A DNA stretch of 11,935 bases, from positions 1 through 11,935 of the forward strand of contig CAAFHX010000009.1 in assembly GCA_900762815.1 (NCBI GenBank), in the 5' to 3' direction. This DNA is from Candidatus Avelusimicrobium facis. Lineage in GTDB: Bacteria > Elusimicrobiota > Elusimicrobia > Elusimicrobiales > Elusimicrobiaceae. The notes under the pieces were generated by a model that was given only the letters and a program-made list of their open reading frames with translations, was not told the origin of the DNA and made no database searches. Below, in pieces: positions 5,720-11,935 of the stretch. The position numbers and the translations under genes were made by a program. Numbering within the stretch: the stretch's first letter is position 1; every line of letters begins with the position of its first letter.

Positions 5720-6598
5720 CTATTTCACTTCGTCGGCTTTGACAAAGGTGTGGCTGAACGAGAATGACACACCGATAAAGAGATTTTGCCCGCGTTTGCC
5801 AAAGGCGCGTGCCTGCGCGGTGTAGTATTGGACAAACGGCGCAATGGAAAGCTCCTTCAGCACCGCCACATCCAGGCGGGCGGCGGCAGCGGCTTCGTAG
5901 TCAATATCGGTGGCCTCTTTGCGGCTGATGTGCAAGTAATTGCGGAACATCCCGGTATAGACGGCCTTGACCCCGTCGCGGATAGGCTGCTGGATTTCCA
6001 GGCCGCTTTCCCAGCCGTATTTTTCCGACGAAGGATTGTACGTAAAATCATCTTCGGCAAAGCCCGCCACATGAAAATTTTTAATATACGTCCCTTCAAA
6101 AATCTTTACACCCGCCGCCGCGCGCAACACCTTTTTAAGCGGGCTGTCTCCCTGGGAATTAAATTCCGTCTGATACGACAGCGCCCCATACGGGCCCGCC
6201 TCAAAACCGCCCAAAAAGCGATCCGCCTTCCACAAGCGTTGCGTATACGAAGAGGTAAACAAAATGCTGTCGGCTGTTTCGTTGGTGGTCTTTTGCCCCT
6301 CGGCGGGTTTTAAGGTGGTCTTGCCGTAATCCAGCAGCAGCTCATTGCCCCACACAAAGCTGCGGGCGAAATAGTCCCCGGCCAAATCCAGGTGGCCTTT
6401 GACCACATGTTGGGAGTCGGCCGAAAGCTTGGAGTTGGGGAAGTCTTGGTACTCCCGCGCATTTTTTACTTCTGTGGAGGAGAGGTCCAGCGCGGCTTTT
6501 TTCAGCTCCAGCTGCCACCCCCGTTTGGTATTGGTTTTTTGTGCAAAGCCCGTGCCCGCACACAGCAAACACAGGGCCAAAACGACGATTTTTTTCAT
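5720..6598 (-). CDS. Secreted, probable outer-membrane beta-barrel protein of unknown function
   Basis: I do not recognise a family for this 292-residue protein. It starts with a clear Sec signal peptide: MKK, a hydrophobic core (residues 4-14) and a likely signal-peptidase I site after GFA at 19. The Cys at 10 and 13 do not make a lipobox. The mature part has no hydrophobic helix. It alternates polar and hydrophobic residues with many Tyr/Phe/Trp, for example RLWKADRFLGGFEAGPYGAL, VKAVYTGMFRNYLHI and LSIAPFVQYYTAQ, ending near LFIGVSFSFSHTF. This is what is expected of outer-membrane barrel strands with short turns, perhaps 10-12 of them. Seven residues follow the last strand, unlike classical barrels that end in an aromatic. 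AAAAGGA lies 9 bases before ATG. It has its own promoter, is divergent from pyruvate kinase, and shares a terminator with the convergent repair gene, so it is monocistronic. Barrel assignment is inference from pattern only. Confidence 0.7.
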   Translation of the reverse strand: MKKIVVLALCLLCAGTGFAQKTNTKRGWQLELKKAALDLSSTEVKNAREYQDFPNSKLSADSQHVVKGHLDLAGDYFARSFVWGNELLLDYGKTTLKPAEGQKTTNETADSILFTSSYTQRLWKADRFLGGFEAGPYGALSYQTEFNSQGDSPLKKVLRAAAGVKIFEGTYIKNFHVAGFAEDDFTYNPSSEKYGWESGLEIQQPIRDGVKAVYTGMFRNYLHISRKEATDIDYEAAAAARLDVAVLKELSIAPFVQYYTAQARAFGKRGQNLFIGVSFSFSHTFVKADEVK

Positions 6599-6630
6599 AA
6601 AACAAAGTCCTTTTAACTAAGATGAGAACT

Positions 6631-6658
6631 TATATATTTTAGCGAATTTGCCGCCCAA
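6631..6658 (-). promoter_or_regulatory. Promoter of the outer-membrane-type gene
   Basis: On the minus strand, TTGGGC (complement of 6653-6658), a 16-base spacer, then TATATA (6631-6636). The expected start is near 6624, giving a leader of about 26 bases that contains the AAAAGGA ribosome site. Confidence 0.45.
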
Positions 6659-6698
6659 TTGTAAATTTCCCCGACGAAACACCCCGCTCTAGTATTTT

Positions 6699-6727
6699 TT
6701 GCCCCAAGACAACCCGCCCCATAAATT
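6699..6727 (+). promoter_or_regulatory. Promoter of the pyruvate kinase gene
   Basis: TTGCCC (6699-6704), a 17-base spacer, then TAAATT (6722-6727), with the same layout and -10 hexamer as the alcohol dehydrogenase promoter. TAAAAT at 6730-6735 is an alternative -10. The 5' leader would be about 36 bases. Confidence 0.45.
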
Positions 6728-6769
6728 CATAAAATATGAGAAAGAATTTTGAAAAGGACCGGTGTTTTT

Positions 6770-8188
6770 ATGTTAATACACGATACATTTTGCAAAATCA
6801 TCGCCACCGTGGGCCCCGCCAGCGAGAGCCCGCAAATGCTGGAGAAATTAGTCCGCGCGGGCGTATCCGTTTTCCGCATTAACTTCAGCCACGGCACCGA
6901 GGAGGAAGTAACCGCCCGTTTTGCCGCCATCCGTGCCTTGGAAAAAAAGTACGACATCAGCCTGGGCATTTTGTGTGATTTACAAGGTCCCAAACTGCGC
7001 GTAGGCACCTTTGCCAACGGAGCCGTACAGCTCAAAGAGGGGCAGGCTTTTACCCTGGATATGACGGGCGTACCGGGCGATGAAACGCGCGTAACGCTAC
7101 CGCACCCGGAAATTTTTAAGGCCATGCACCCGGGGCTGGAGCTGCTGCTTAACGACGGGCTTATCCGCCTGCGCGTAGAACGCGTGGAGGGTGATAAGGC
7201 CCTGACCACCGTCACGGTGGGGGGAACTCTCTCTGACCACAAGGGCGTCAATGTGCCCGGCGTGAAGCTGCCCATTAGTGCCCTGACGGAAAAGGACCGC
7301 ACAGATTTGAAATTGGCCGAAAAGCTGGGGGCGGATTTTATCGGCCTGTCCTTTGTGCAGCAGCCGGAGGATTTGCTGGAGCTGCGCAGCCTGATGACGG
7401 GCACGGCAGATATTATTTCCAAAATTGAAAAACCATCCGCTATAGAACATTTAAATGAAATCGTCGCGCTCTCTGACGCGGTCATGGTCGCCCGCGGGGA
7501 TTTAGGCGTGGAAGTCAGCACCGAAATGGTGCCCGTGCTGCAACGGCGCATTGTGGACGCGTGCCGCAAGGTGGGCAAGCCGGTCATCATTGCCACGCAA
7601 ATGCTGGAAAGCATGATTACCCACATCACCCCGACGCGCGCCGAAGCCTCCGACGTAGCTACCGCCGTATACGACGGCGTAGATGCGGTGATGCTATCGG
7701 GCGAAACCGCTGCCGGCAGTTATCCGGTGCAAGCGGTATCCACCATGCACAATATCATCAAAACCGTAGAGGGGGACGAACGCTACCGCAAGAACCTCAT
7801 CCGCCGGGATAAAATTGACGGGCAAAACGCCGAGACGGCCATTACCGTGGCCGCCGGGATTTCCGCCCGGGCCGTACAAACCGCCAATATCATTGCCAAT
7901 TTTACCGATTCCGGCAAAACCACACTCCGCACCGCCAAATACCGCCCGGGGGTCAGCATTTTGTCGCTCACGCCCAAGGTAGCCACCGCGCGGCATATGG
8001 CGTTGGTGTGGGGGGTCACCTCGGTGTTGGTGCCGGATTTGACCAGCTTTGAGGACATTGCCGAGCAGGCCCGGCAGGCTGCGCTGCGCAGCGGCTTGGT
8101 GCAAAAGGGCCAAAACATGGTCATCACCGCCGGCATCCCGTTTGGCCGCTCCGGCGAAACTAATCTGCTCTATATCATTACAATATAA
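6770..8188 (+). CDS. pyk: Pyruvate kinase
   Basis: This enzyme catalyses the last ATP-forming step of glycolysis: phosphoenolpyruvate plus ADP gives pyruvate plus ATP, in the cytoplasm. The product is 472 residues, the standard A/B/C-domain enzyme without the extra C-terminal PEP-utiliser domain seen in some Firmicutes. Visible features are CKIIATVGPAS (8-18), FRINFSHG (35-42), CDLQGPKLRVG (69-79), the B domain at roughly 80-165, ISKIEKPSAI (216-225) with catalytic Lys218 and metal ligand Glu220, VARGDLGVE (240-248) with Asp244, and ATQMLESMITHITPTRAEASD (275-295). The ATG at 6770 is chosen over TTG 6749 because AAGGA (6754-6758) lies 11 bases upstream and MLIHDTFCKIIATVGPAS matches the family start. 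The gene has its own promoter and a strong terminator, so it is probably expressed alone. Together with the alcohol dehydrogenase it fits sugar fermentation. Confidence 0.97.
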   Translation: MLIHDTFCKIIATVGPASESPQMLEKLVRAGVSVFRINFSHGTEEEVTARFAAIRALEKKYDISLGILCDLQGPKLRVGTFANGAVQLKEGQAFTLDMTGVPGDETRVTLPHPEIFKAMHPGLELLLNDGLIRLRVERVEGDKALTTVTVGGTLSDHKGVNVPGVKLPISALTEKDRTDLKLAEKLGADFIGLSFVQQPEDLLELRSLMTGTADIISKIEKPSAIEHLNEIVALSDAVMVARGDLGVEVSTEMVPVLQRRIVDACRKVGKPVIIATQMLESMITHITPTRAEASDVATAVYDGVDAVMLSGETAAGSYPVQAVSTMHNIIKTVEGDERYRKNLIRRDKIDGQNAETAITVAAGISARAVQTANIIANFTDSGKTTLRTAKYRPGVSILSLTPKVATARHMALVWGVTSVLVPDLTSFEDIAEQARQAALRSGLVQKGQNMVITAGIPFGRSGETNLLYIITI

Positions 8189-8220
8189 GCGCCCTTGCTT
8201 GGCTTTTGTGATATTACAGC

Positions 8221-8251
8221 AAACCCCCGGGGAAGTTTTCCCCGGGGGTTT
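8221..8251 (+). terminator. Strong terminator after pyruvate kinase
   Basis: A 14-bp perfect stem (8221-8234 with 8238-8251) has core CCCCCGGGG and a 3-base loop GTT. It is flanked by AAA on the left and TTTATTTGG on the right, and lies 32 bases after the stop. Being symmetrical it could act from either side. Confidence 0.88.
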
Positions 8252-8260
8252 ATTTGGTAC

Positions 8261-8299
8261 AAATAACTATCCCCCGGCGTAGCCGGGGGATAGTTATTT
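8261..8299. repeat. Perfect 18-bp inverted repeat with 3-base centre
   Basis: The arms 8261-8278 and 8282-8299 are exact reverse complements around GTA. Each arm has an AT-rich outer half (AAATAACTAT) and a GC-rich inner half (CCCCCGGC). It lies between the pyk terminator and the terminator of the minus-strand gene. It could be a third terminator-like hairpin, a repetitive palindromic (REP-like) unit, or a protein binding site. The sequence alone does not decide. Confidence 0.8.
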
Positions 8300-8333
8300 A
8301 AAAAAACCCCGGCTCTCCAAGAGAATACCGGGG
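8300..8333 (-). terminator. Terminator of the giant membrane protein gene
   Basis: Read on the minus strand, CCCCGG pairs with CCGGGG (8328-8333 with 8307-8312), with an inner CTCT/AGAG helix (8313-8316 with 8320-8323). It is followed by seven T (complement of 8300-8306) and begins 6 bases after the gene's stop codon. Confidence 0.85.
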
Positions 8334-8339
8334 AAATTT

Positions 8340-11300
8340 TTAATATACCTGCAAGAGGTCTTCTACATTTTGGATGTCTTTCTCCGCTGTTTGTCCGGCC
8401 TTTTCACGCAGCGGGGTCTTTTCATTGAACTCCTTCAATTCGCGGAAGGTTTTTTCTATGCGGGACCGGGCTTGTTTAACACGGGACGCTTCCGACGGAT
8501 TGGACTCTAAGTAGCTCTGCAAGTAATTCTGCGCGCGGTTGTGATATTCAAAGAACAGCCGGTAGGTGTCTTTGTTCACGGCGTTACCGCCCTGGCGCAT
8601 ATTGGCGGCCAAGACTCTCATCTCTGTAATCAAGTCCTGCGCGCGCAACAAGTAATCGTAATGGGCCACCTGCTCAAAATGACCTTCTTCAATATATCCG
8701 GGGTGCTCTTGCAAGCCGGAAGCTGCCTGGCCGTCTTTGTACAGCGCAGCGGTCAGCTTGTTGAACTGACGGTTCAACGCCTCAGACAAGTGGCTTTGCT
8801 CCAGCACGGCGGCATATTGCGTCACCAAGGTGGAGAATTCCGCAAACGCATTTTGCGAGGCTTGCGGCGACACCAGCTCAGCCGAAGCCACCAAGCGGTT
8901 GTAAATCTGAATCATCCGCTGCAAGATGGAGGTCATCTTGATTTCAGACGACAGCGTCTTCTCGCCGGACGGAGCCAAGGAGTTTTTGAGCGACTTAACG
9001 CTATGCTCCTTGCCTTTGAGCAATTTGGCAATGGTGGTTTCGGCCTTTTTCTCGCTGTCTATTTCAAAGGTCTTGGCCGACACCTTGCCCTGGGCGATGT
9101 CTTCGGCGGTAATTTGCAAGCTGCTGCCGAGCAAAGCCCGCCAGAAACTCTTGGCCATGGCAGAGGTTTTGACCGCACCCGCTGAGGCTACCAAGGCAGA
9201 GTAAGCAAAGACCGCCGCCGGAATCCAATACCAATCCCCCGGCAACAGAATACTGGCCAAAACCGCCGCATAGATACCAAAACTACCGTTGGCGTTGGCA
9301 TTGCTATAGGCTGTGGTGGCAAAACCTGCCCAGCTCTTTTCCATTTTTTCCGCATCGGCAATTTGCGCTGCCTTCTCCTCGGAAGACAAAGCCTTATCTT
9401 GCAAAATGGCGTTTTTGCGTCTTTGCATGGCCGCCGTTACGTTGTTCTGCAAGCGGGTATTATCCAGCTGGCCCGGCACGGCCGTACTCATATTCAGCCC
9501 AATACCCAGCAGCAACAAAGGCGCCAGGTAGGCCACGTGCCAACCCGTCAGAGCCAAAGAAACAGACACCCCGGCCAGCAGCGCAGGCATCAGGGCCAAG
9601 CCCTGGAAAGAAACACCCGTCAGCTGGTCATCGGTAAATTTCCCTTTGGCCACCCATTTGGACGAGTTCATACGCACCAGCCAGGAGGCCGCCATAAACG
9701 CCGCCACCGCAAAGTTACTTGCGTCGCCGATACCGGCCTTGGCCAATTGGTTCAGCAACATGGTAGAAGCAGCGTAAGAGGCATAGGCCAAGGTTACGCG
9801 GGTCAGCGCGCCTTTGGTGTCCTCATCGTTGGCAAATTCTTTATCGTATTCCTGTTTATAGCGTCCGTCGTCGTCGTTGGTGTAGGTTACCTTTGCCGGC
9901 ACAATCCGCCGATACAGAGAAAGCAACGGATTAAAAATGCCCTCTATGGTGCTCTTGCCAAAAGCCCATAAGAATTTACCTACTTCCTTGGCGGAATCCT
10001 TGAAGGAGGCCTTGGAAGCTGCTTTTTGTGTCTGGGCAGCCCCGGCCACAGCTTGGGCTTGTTTGCCGGACCCTTTCATCGAGTCCCACAAAGAAGTGTT
10101 TACAAACAGTCCCATCGTCAAAGCCGCCAACAACAGGGCCGCCGGTACGGCGATAAATTCGTTAAATCCCGCAGAAGCAAAGGAGGCCGTCACCAAAGCC
10201 AACGCCAAGCGGGAACCCTGCTGCCACGTGGACATCTTTAAGTTCGCCGCTGTACGCATTTGCGGGTTTTTATAGTGGTTGAGCAGCAACGGCGCCGCCC
10301 CGCGCAACAAGCTGGAGGCCAGCACCAACACCACCATGGGCACCGCCAACCAAATCAGGTCAAATGAAGAGACCGGGTTGATGCCGTTTACGCCCATCAG
10401 CAGAGAACCCACCAGCGTGGCCATAGACACGCTCAAAATGGCGAAGGTGGATTTGTTCAAACCGAATTTTTGCATGAACGGGATCATCGCCCCGGCGATA
10501 CGCGGCGTTACATAGCCTACCCCGCCAAACATATTGGGCGCGGCGGTTTGCACCAACTCGGAAGAGGCCGATTTGGCAGCCGCCTTAAAGGGGCCTACCA
10601 TCACGCCGTCCACGTTCATACCAAAGAACGCCCCCATGATGTTAACGAATTGTTTGAACGAATTGGGCTTGTTGAGCTCCAGTTGGAAATTTACGCCCTC
10701 TTCCAATTTATTAAACTGGTTCTGCTCCAACATTTTGGCTATGGCCAACAGGTCAGAAGTGGTATACGGCACATCCACCTCGGCCGGGACGGAACCGTTT
10801 TTGTAAATGTCGCCCAATTTTTTCATGGAAACCTTGCTGCTTTCCATTTCCGCCAAATGCCCCGGCAAACGGGCAAATTTAAATTTCCCGTTTTCGTCCA
10901 TGGCCAAGGCCATGCCTTTGGGCACCTTAAAGCCCTGCGGCGTGGACAGGTTCAGCGCCGCCAGCACGGAGGCATACAAGCCGGCACTTTCCTGGTGCAA
11001 CACGATCAGCGGTGTTTTGGAAAGGTTACCGTCGGCATAGCGGTAATAGACCGGGATGTCGTTGGCATACTTGATAACGCCCCGGCTTTCTTTTCCGCTG
11101 TTGGCATTCGCCGCCGCCCAACCCGCCGGGCGCGAGGCCTCCAACACCGCCTGCTGGTTTACTTCGCGCAGCCCCTGCGTAACCCCGGTAAAGAGGTTGG
11201 AGTTGGCCGACAACACCGGTGTATTGTTATACACAAAGCGGCTTTCTTCATGGAATTCCGGCGAAGCAATCACCGCCTCCAGCTCAGCTGCAAACTGGGA

Positions 11301-11935
11301 GGGGAGAATGTGGTTATTCAACCGCGCCAACGGCTGGGCAAACACACCTGCCTGAAACAGCTTATACAACACTTGCACGCGCTGCTCGGAGGTGATGTCC
11401 GGATTTTGGGCATCCAAAATCTTCCTGTCGCTTTGGTCAAGGGTTTGCTGCAACAAAGCAATCGTTTGGTTAAAGACACCCTTGTTATAGAGCTTGAGCA
11501 GGGCTTCTTTCTTTTGGCTGCTCGTGGCATGGGAATACAAGATATCACGCAAATCCGTAGCCAACGGTTCTACCCGCGCCAACACCAGCTTGGCGTGGCT
11601 GCGCGCTCTTATTTTGGCAAAATAATCTAAAATGGCCCCAAAAGGAATACCCGCGTATAAATAGCCCGCATGGGACAGCGCTTGCTGCGAAGCGACCGGA
11701 GTTTGCGCGGCCTGCTGCGTGGCGGCCAAGGTCTGCTGTTCTTGGACCACGGGAGCCGTCAACGCCTGGTATTGCCGTTGCTGCGCCTGGTACGCCTGCA
11801 TCTGTTGGTAATACTTCGTTACCTGCGGCAGCTGCCGGCTCACCCAACCCTGTCCGGGTTGCCCTTTCTTCCCGTCAAAAAACCGCCCAAATTGACGCGC
11901 CATCTCCGGCGTCGCCACCGACGGCACGAACAACA
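8340..11935 (-). CDS. Very large polytopic membrane protein with long soluble ends (5' end outside window)
   Basis: I do not recognise a named family. At least 1,197 residues are visible. The frame is open to the window edge, and the first possible start (TTG at 11933) has no visible ribosome site, so the true start lies outside. In order (numbered from that TTG): a Gln-rich low-complexity stretch (43-86); a helical region with two similar units (138-165 and 181-209); a mixed soluble region to about 425 containing YYRYADGN and RLPGHLAEM; a membrane part with hydrophobic segments near 472-488, 496-516, 524-543, 575-592, 593-612, then 710-730, 739-755, 772-795, 799-816, 884-898 and 900-920; and a helical C-terminal region of nearly 280 residues ending in coiled-coil-like sequence. 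About 11-12 segments split into two groups by a polar loop of about 100 residues suggest a transporter-like (MFS-style) layout, but no MFS signature is convincing. Transport, scaffolding or envelope biogenesis are all possible. Confidence 0.75.
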   Translation of the reverse strand, partial: LFVPSVATPEMARQFGRFFDGKKGQPGQGWVSRQLPQVTKYYQQMQAYQAQQRQYQALTAPVVQEQQTLAATQQAAQTPVASQQALSHAGYLYAGIPFGAILDYFAKIRARSHAKLVLARVEPLATDLRDILYSHATSSQKKEALLKLYNKGVFNQTIALLQQTLDQSDRKILDAQNPDITSEQRVQVLYKLFQAGVFAQPLARLNNHILPSQFAAELEAVIASPEFHEESRFVYNNTPVLSANSNLFTGVTQGLREVNQQAVLEASRPAGWAAANANSGKESRGVIKYANDIPVYYRYADGNLSKTPLIVLHQESAGLYASVLAALNLSTPQGFKVPKGMALAMDENGKFKFARLPGHLAEMESSKVSMKKLGDIYKNGSVPAEVDVPYTTSDLLAIAKMLEQNQFNKLEEGVNFQLELNKPNSFKQFVNIMGAFFGMNVDGVMVGPFKAAAKSASSELVQTAAPNMFGGVGYVTPRIAGAMIPFMQKFGLNKSTFAILSVSMATLVGSLLMGVNGINPVSSFDLIWLAVPMVVLVLASSLLRGAAPLLLNHYKNPQMRTAANLKMSTWQQGSRLALALVTASFASAGFNEFIAVPAALLLAALTMGLFVNTSLWDSMKGSGKQAQAVAGAAQTQKAASKASFKDSAKEVGKFLWAFGKSTIEGIFNPLLSLYRRIVPAKVTYTNDDDGRYKQEYDKEFANDEDTKGALTRVTLAYASYAASTMLLNQLAKAGIGDASNFAVAAFMAASWLVRMNSSKWVAKGKFTDDQLTGVSFQGLALMPALLAGVSVSLALTGWHVAYLAPLLLLGIGLNMSTAVPGQLDNTRLQNNVTAAMQRRKNAILQDKALSSEEKAAQIADAEKMEKSWAGFATTAYSNANANGSFGIYAAVLASILLPGDWYWIPAAVFAYSALVASAGAVKTSAMAKSFWRALLGSSLQITAEDIAQGKVSAKTFEIDSEKKAETTIAKLLKGKEHSVKSLKNSLAPSGEKTLSSEIKMTSILQRMIQIYNRLVASAELVSPQASQNAFAEFSTLVTQYAAVLEQSHLSEALNRQFNKLTAALYKDGQAASGLQEHPGYIEEGHFEQVAHYDYLLRAQDLITEMRVLAANMRQGGNAVNKDTYRLFFEYHNRAQNYLQSYLESNPSEASRVKQARSRIEKTFRELKEFNEKTPLREKAGQTAEKDIQNVEDLLQVY

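Noticed and set aside
6542..6598. Lipoprotein signal in the outer-membrane-type protein
   Set aside because: The Cys residues at 10 and 13 are preceded by Leu, not by the small residue needed at -1 of a lipobox. A signal-peptidase I site after GFA fits better.
6727..7629. 300-codon open frame on the minus strand
   Set aside because: It is antisense to pyruvate kinase, Ser/Arg/Thr-rich with no recognisable motif, and would run through the pyk promoter region. Shadow.
10470..11630. 386-codon open frame on the plus strand
   Set aside because: It lies wholly antisense to the giant membrane protein. Its product is rich in Arg, His, Gln and Gly without any domain pattern, and it has no ribosome site. 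It is a shadow of GC-rich coding sequence.
1..11935. CRISPR arrays, tRNA or rRNA genes, insertion sequences, toxin-antitoxin pairs
   Set aside because: No spaced direct repeats, cloverleaf-like sequence, transposase motifs or paired small genes were seen on reading both strands. All gaps without genes are under 175 bases and hold only promoters, leaders or hairpins.

Overview
The window reads as chromosome of an anaerobic, fermentative bacterium with a diderm (Gram-negative type) envelope. The envelope type is inferred from a signal-peptide-bearing, beta-barrel-like protein. The anaerobic lifestyle is inferred from an iron-dependent alcohol dehydrogenase, a pyruvate kinase and a small protein resembling the TM1266 hydrogenase-system regulators. 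A gut Elusimicrobiota-type genome would fit, but that is an impression of style and not proof. All genes use ordinary bacterial signals: Shine-Dalgarno sites, GC-rich hairpin terminators, and promoters with a TTGCNN-type -35.

Layout. (1) 1-3502, + strand: the end of a surface-polysaccharide type operon. It holds the 3' part of a FemAB-like GNAT acyltransferase (cut by the window edge), an SGNH-hydrolase-like gene broken at a run of ten G, a DegT/FdtB-type sugar aminotransferase, and a family 2 glycosyltransferase. The gaps are 41, 1 and 9 bases, counting the repaired SGNH gene. The first two genes are visibly more AT-rich than the next two. (2) 3571-3804: a 77-residue ACT-like small regulator with a clear terminator. 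(3) 3943-5157: an iron-containing alcohol dehydrogenase with its own promoter, a 5' leader hairpin and a terminator. (4) 5214-5675: an O6-alkylguanine-DNA alkyltransferase that starts just beyond that terminator. It converges, across one shared bidirectional terminator, on (5) a minus-strand outer-membrane-type protein (5720-6598). (6) 6770-8188: pyruvate kinase, divergent from (5), with its own promoter. (7) 8189-8339: three successive GC-rich hairpins. (8) 8340-11933 and beyond: a minus-strand gene for a very large polytopic membrane protein with long soluble N- and C-terminal regions.

Functionally, region 1 would make or decorate an amino-sugar-containing surface glycan: aminotransfer, N-acylation, glycosyl transfer and perhaps O-acyl editing. 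Pyruvate kinase and the alcohol dehydrogenase belong to sugar fermentation, giving pyruvate and reoxidising NAD(P)H. The small ACT-like protein may link to hydrogen metabolism elsewhere in the genome.

The strongest points for a second look are three. The first is the G10 tract that splits the SGNH gene; 8 or 11 G would restore a C-terminus carrying the catalytic D-x-x-H motif. The second is the unusual giant membrane protein. The third is the triple-hairpin intergenic region with a perfect 18-bp inverted repeat. No CRISPR array, tRNA, rRNA, insertion sequence or origin was seen.
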